From positions 14,835,670 to 14,899,669 of the forward strand of contig NC_033622.1 of NCBI RefSeq assembly GCF_001540865.1: a DNA stretch of 64,000 bases, written 5' to 3'. This stretch comes from Ananas comosus (lineage: Eukaryota > Streptophyta > Magnoliopsida > Poales > Bromeliaceae). Made by a program: the position numbers and the translations under genes. The notes beneath the pieces are model-generated. The model had not been told where the DNA came from and made no database searches. It was given only the letters and a program-made list of their open reading frames with translations. This document shows, piece after piece, positions 60,315 through 64,000 of this stretch (position 1 is the first letter of the stretch; every line of letters starts with the position of its first letter).

Positions 60315-63300
60315 CTTAGTTGCTAAAAGTAGCTTAGAAGATATTCCGAGATGTCGTTGATGTGTTAGATTTTAAACTAGCTTCTGGTGCGTGTAATAAG
60401 TCTGAAAAGCTGTATCAACTATCAATTATCTTTCATCTTACAAAAGTTAACTCATTAGAGTACATCCTGAGAAACATAGAATATTGCTGTATTTGTGGAA
60501 AATATAATAATTAATGTCGACCTTATCCAAATTAATAAGCATGCTACAAATTTCTAGTGCAGAATATTTGTCACGCCCTTTTATAGCAAGATAACCTCCA
60601 TCTTTTCCTTTATCTGCTGCTCCTTCTTTGACAAATGTAGCCATTACCTCTATCGAAAGGATGCCTAAATAAATTACATATGTATAATCCCTGCATATAG
60701 AGGACTCTCGTAGTTTCTTTATTTTCTCTTTTTTTGTTTGGAATGAATGCACTCATATGTATAATGTGTCGGATCGTTGGCGCTAACCATTAATCTCAAA
60801 AATTCAAGTTGTTAGAAATATACAACCAATTCACTTAAAGCGTATAGATACAGCGCCCACGGATCTCAATTATGACTCGGCCCACTTAGCCTCACGTCAC
60901 TTCGAATATAACTCGGCCCACCCAACCTAACGTCATTTCAAACATGACTTGGCCTAACATGACCTCCCGCCACAGGACAGACAGTATGCTGGCTCATTTA
61001 AGCCAACATAATGGTTTCGCAAAAACAAAAAAAATTTCTCGAACCTGTTTGAGCAAGACATGCTAATCATGCTTGTTTCGGTCCCAGTAATTAGCAATGT
61101 TAACAGTATATGCACAGCTAAGGAGAGATGTACTCAAATGAGAGGGGCTCGTTTCATTCTCCCAGATGTTCTTGAGATGTGTTTAATTGTAAATAAATCG
61201 AGTGCAATTTTTATATAAGTCTACAGCGTTGACGTATCTACTGTATTATACTGTGCATTTGTATTGGAGTTCGATTTCTTAATTATACAAACACAAGTAT
61301 TCTTATCTCGTTAATTTTATGTACGGTGGATTCGGGTCATGTGACGACATTTTTGTCTCACGTGAGCTCCGGGAATCTCGCTTCCACGTATGTATATGAT
61401 ATATCCGTCTCTCACATTCCCCCATTACTCAAAATCACACACATTCTCAAATCCCAACGATTTGACCTATACATTGCTGCACGATACCACCACATAGTAA
61501 CTTTGACATGTGGCATCAAACAAACGGCCCAGATCAAATTATGAAAAACTTTCTCATTTTAGATTAACTGTGTATTGGATTCGAAAAACTTAAATCAATC
61601 CGATCAGATGAGATTCGAATTAGCTCGATTTCGACTCGGACCCGATAGACCTGAGCTGATGGGTCATTCGAATGTTCGAATGTTTAACATTACCACTTTG
61701 CCAATATATATCCCAACTTTTAATTAAAAAACTATATATGTAATTTTCAAGTCAACTTACAAGTCACACGCTAATAACTCCATTCATTTATTGCACGTCC
61801 AATCCCCATCCAAACTTGGATTTGACAAGTTTGCTGTCCAGAATTATTGATTGAAGCCGAACAAGCGACTCGTGCCAAATTTTTTAGCTCATAGTAAATA
61901 CGTGATAAATTTATTAAATGTCATTATTGTTTGCTCATTAAGCTTAATTAGATTTAATGAACCTGATCTGATCTGATTCCAGTAAAAATTATCGGCCTAA
62001 AATGCGCAATGAGATCAAGTTATATAGAATTACGTTTTCCAATCAATATGTACCCACTATATAATTATTAGTCCTTTTCTTTATACATATATAATGAACT
62101 CTCCCAACATTTTGTCATATCACCAATTTCCTAGCTTTCACAAAAGCCACACATAATCGACCATTCGTATGATCTTCATTCCAGTATAAAGTTAGTTGTC
62201 TCCATGCCACATTAATACATAGAGAAGCAACCGAGAAGTCCATTCTTAAATGACTATTTAGGCATGAGTACGATTTATGAATGCCTTATTACTTTTTGGA
62301 CCACTATCTTTTTAGGCCCACAATGCATCTTATCTTCGTGCGACATGCATTTTGTGTATAGAGAAATTGTTTTTATCAACTGTATTATAAATCTTTTTTA
62401 CGGTAGCTCGCGTGTATGTTGATTGGCGAAGTGAAGGTAGGTCAAAGCTTTTGCTGTCGACAGCCGAAAGTACTTGGCAAATTCTGTGAGGCCTATTAGA
62501 TTAAGCCGGATCAGTTCCAACTCTTCATTATGTGGAACTTAGATGGCACAGTTTTAAAAGCCACTTTTGATCTTAAAACGGAGTGAGTCGAGCTTGAATT
62601 GAGTTGGGCACTTTGTGATTTTAAGTTCTAGTTGGTTTGAAAGTGAATTTCCTACTCTCCGATAAGTACTACCGAAATTCCAAAATTCGTTTCGACATCT
62701 TGAGCTACTCTCTTAAATAGTGAGCCACAACTCATGTAGTGGTCCTTGTGAACACGCGGCCCCATCACTTTGGGTCACAGGAGAGTGAGCATGCAACTTA
62801 CACTTGATAAAGAAAGGTCTTAGGTTAGGGATAGACACATTGGTCCGACGAATGGGTTTAGACGCACGAGTGAACTCGTGGTGTGACTCGTCAATATAAT
62901 TGGGATTGAAGTAGTTGAGAACTTCGGCAAGTAATTGGGATTGAAGTAGTTCCATGTTATGAGTTGAAAGTTTTTTGCTGCAGCTAAAAACTAAAATGTC
63001 CGAGTTCGAGTACCAAAAGTTTTTATTTAGAGCTTACGATTTTGCTGGAGAGAAAAGTTAACTGGAAAATTTTAGCAGAACCTAATAGCTTGATCCAGCT
63101 ATTAGGTTATATTTGCAAATACATATAATCGAAGAGGGTATTTACGGAAAGATCGATCTTGGACAACTTTTTAGGACACTGAATTAATCTTTTCTCATTT
63201 GTACAGGGTTGGTGCTAAATGATTGCATAAAGAGTCAGTTGCCTATCTCAATCAAAATTCAATTGAGTGTCTTGTCAAACGAGAAACATTATACGCCACA

Positions 63301-64000
63301 ATAGTTTTTTTTTTTTTTTTTTAAAAAAAAACTTAGCATTCAACTCGGGAAATTAATTACATCAAATTCTCTTTATAGCTTTAATTAGCGATAATTAATT
63401 TAATCTGCGCCTACGGGGAACTCCTTTTACTTATCTTCAATTTAATTATGGTACGTGCATATATTAATTATCTTCTCATAGATTAATTGAACTTGTATAA
63501 ATAATATACCCAGGGTGTGCCAATGTCCTTTTTTCCCCTCTCTTTTGGTGATACATTCGTAAAAATTGCTTTGAGTATCATAACCTCTTAATTCATCAAA
63601 GCTAGGAAATTAAATAACAATTTCATTCCCCAAAACATACTAGAAAGGAAAAAAGGGGGGGAAAAAAAAGAAGCTTGGTTTCTACAATTTCGTTTGTGCC
63701 TTTAATTACTATGTAGCACAAAAAGCTTAGGAAACTCCTACAAACTAGTGGTACATTTGGTCTAGAATACTAGAATATTGTACAATAAAAGTATCACTGT
63801 ACCACGCAAACAATTGTGTGGCAATACAAGGCCTTAATTACTTAGCATTTTGATCGAGCAAGGGTATTCTCTAATGTTCCATTTGAGGAATAAAGTGATC
63901 ACTTACAATGAACTAATATTTACTACACAGTAGTATCTCTTTGTATTTGAATAGGAAAATGGCTTGAGGTGACTCTACACAATGCTGCATTGCGTTCGGC
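60315..64000. other. Gene-free end region
   Basis: No recognisable gene. It contains a degenerate 36-base minisatellite at 60.87 kb and a small direct repeat (TAATTGGGATTGAAGTAGTT twice, near 62897 and 62932). Confidence 0.45.
60871..60970. repeat. Degenerate 36-base minisatellite, about three units
   Basis: Units start TATGACTCGGCCCACTTAGC, TATAACTCGGCCCACCCAAC and CATGACTTGGCCTAACATGA, spaced 36 bases apart (60871, 60907, 60943). Confidence 0.65.

Overview
The window is nuclear DNA of a flowering plant. Genes are split by GT-AG introns and lie in long AT-rich stretches full of small transposons and (TA)n, (GA)n and (CT)n microsatellites. The very GC-rich 5' exons of the receptor kinase and the histidine kinase, falling to lower GC downstream, suggest a monocot. 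A short human-type TTAGGG tract at about 43.01 kb would also fit some Asparagales but proves nothing. I do not name a species.

Layout. 1-5.5 kb: a cluster of secreted cysteine-containing peptide precursors. A partial single-motif gene (1-171) is followed by two tandemly duplicated genes (2391-2993 and 4465-5196) carrying four and five copies of a 41-residue unit. Both duplicated genes have the same promoter with TATA box and W-boxes. This is the most novel part of the window. 6.1-9.5 kb, minus strand: an orphan terminal exon, then a TMK-type leucine-rich-repeat receptor kinase that seems to lack a block of ectodomain repeats. 9.7-17.2 kb: spacer with MITEs, one tRNA-derived SINE and one doubtful small ORF. 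17.2-23.3 kb: an eleven-exon CHASE-domain histidine kinase, the cytokinin receptor of the AHK4/CRE1/WOL clade. 23.3-38.9 kb: no gene seen. It holds a dense cluster of related inverted-repeat MITEs (29.6-34.4 kb), microsatellites and SINEs. 39.2-41.0 kb: a xyloglucan endotransglucosylase/hydrolase of the XTH30-like group. 44.6-46.7 kb: a complete actin gene with the canonical plant intron positions and probably a leader intron. 46.7-64 kb: no convincing gene, only SINEs, a 5'-truncated LINE, MITEs and minisatellites.

The genes are not an operon-like set. By theme, three concern perception or signalling (peptide ligands, TMK kinase, cytokinin receptor) and two concern growth (wall remodelling, cytoskeleton). 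No direct link between the peptides and the neighbouring receptor kinase can be read from sequence.

Five isolated N bases (3427, 30631, 34726, 36864, 58247) fall at duplication junctions or inside truncated MITEs. They look like contig joins, so local copy numbers and order there should be treated with care. Exon boundaries were set by hand from GT-AG signals and family knowledge; no alignment or expression data were available.
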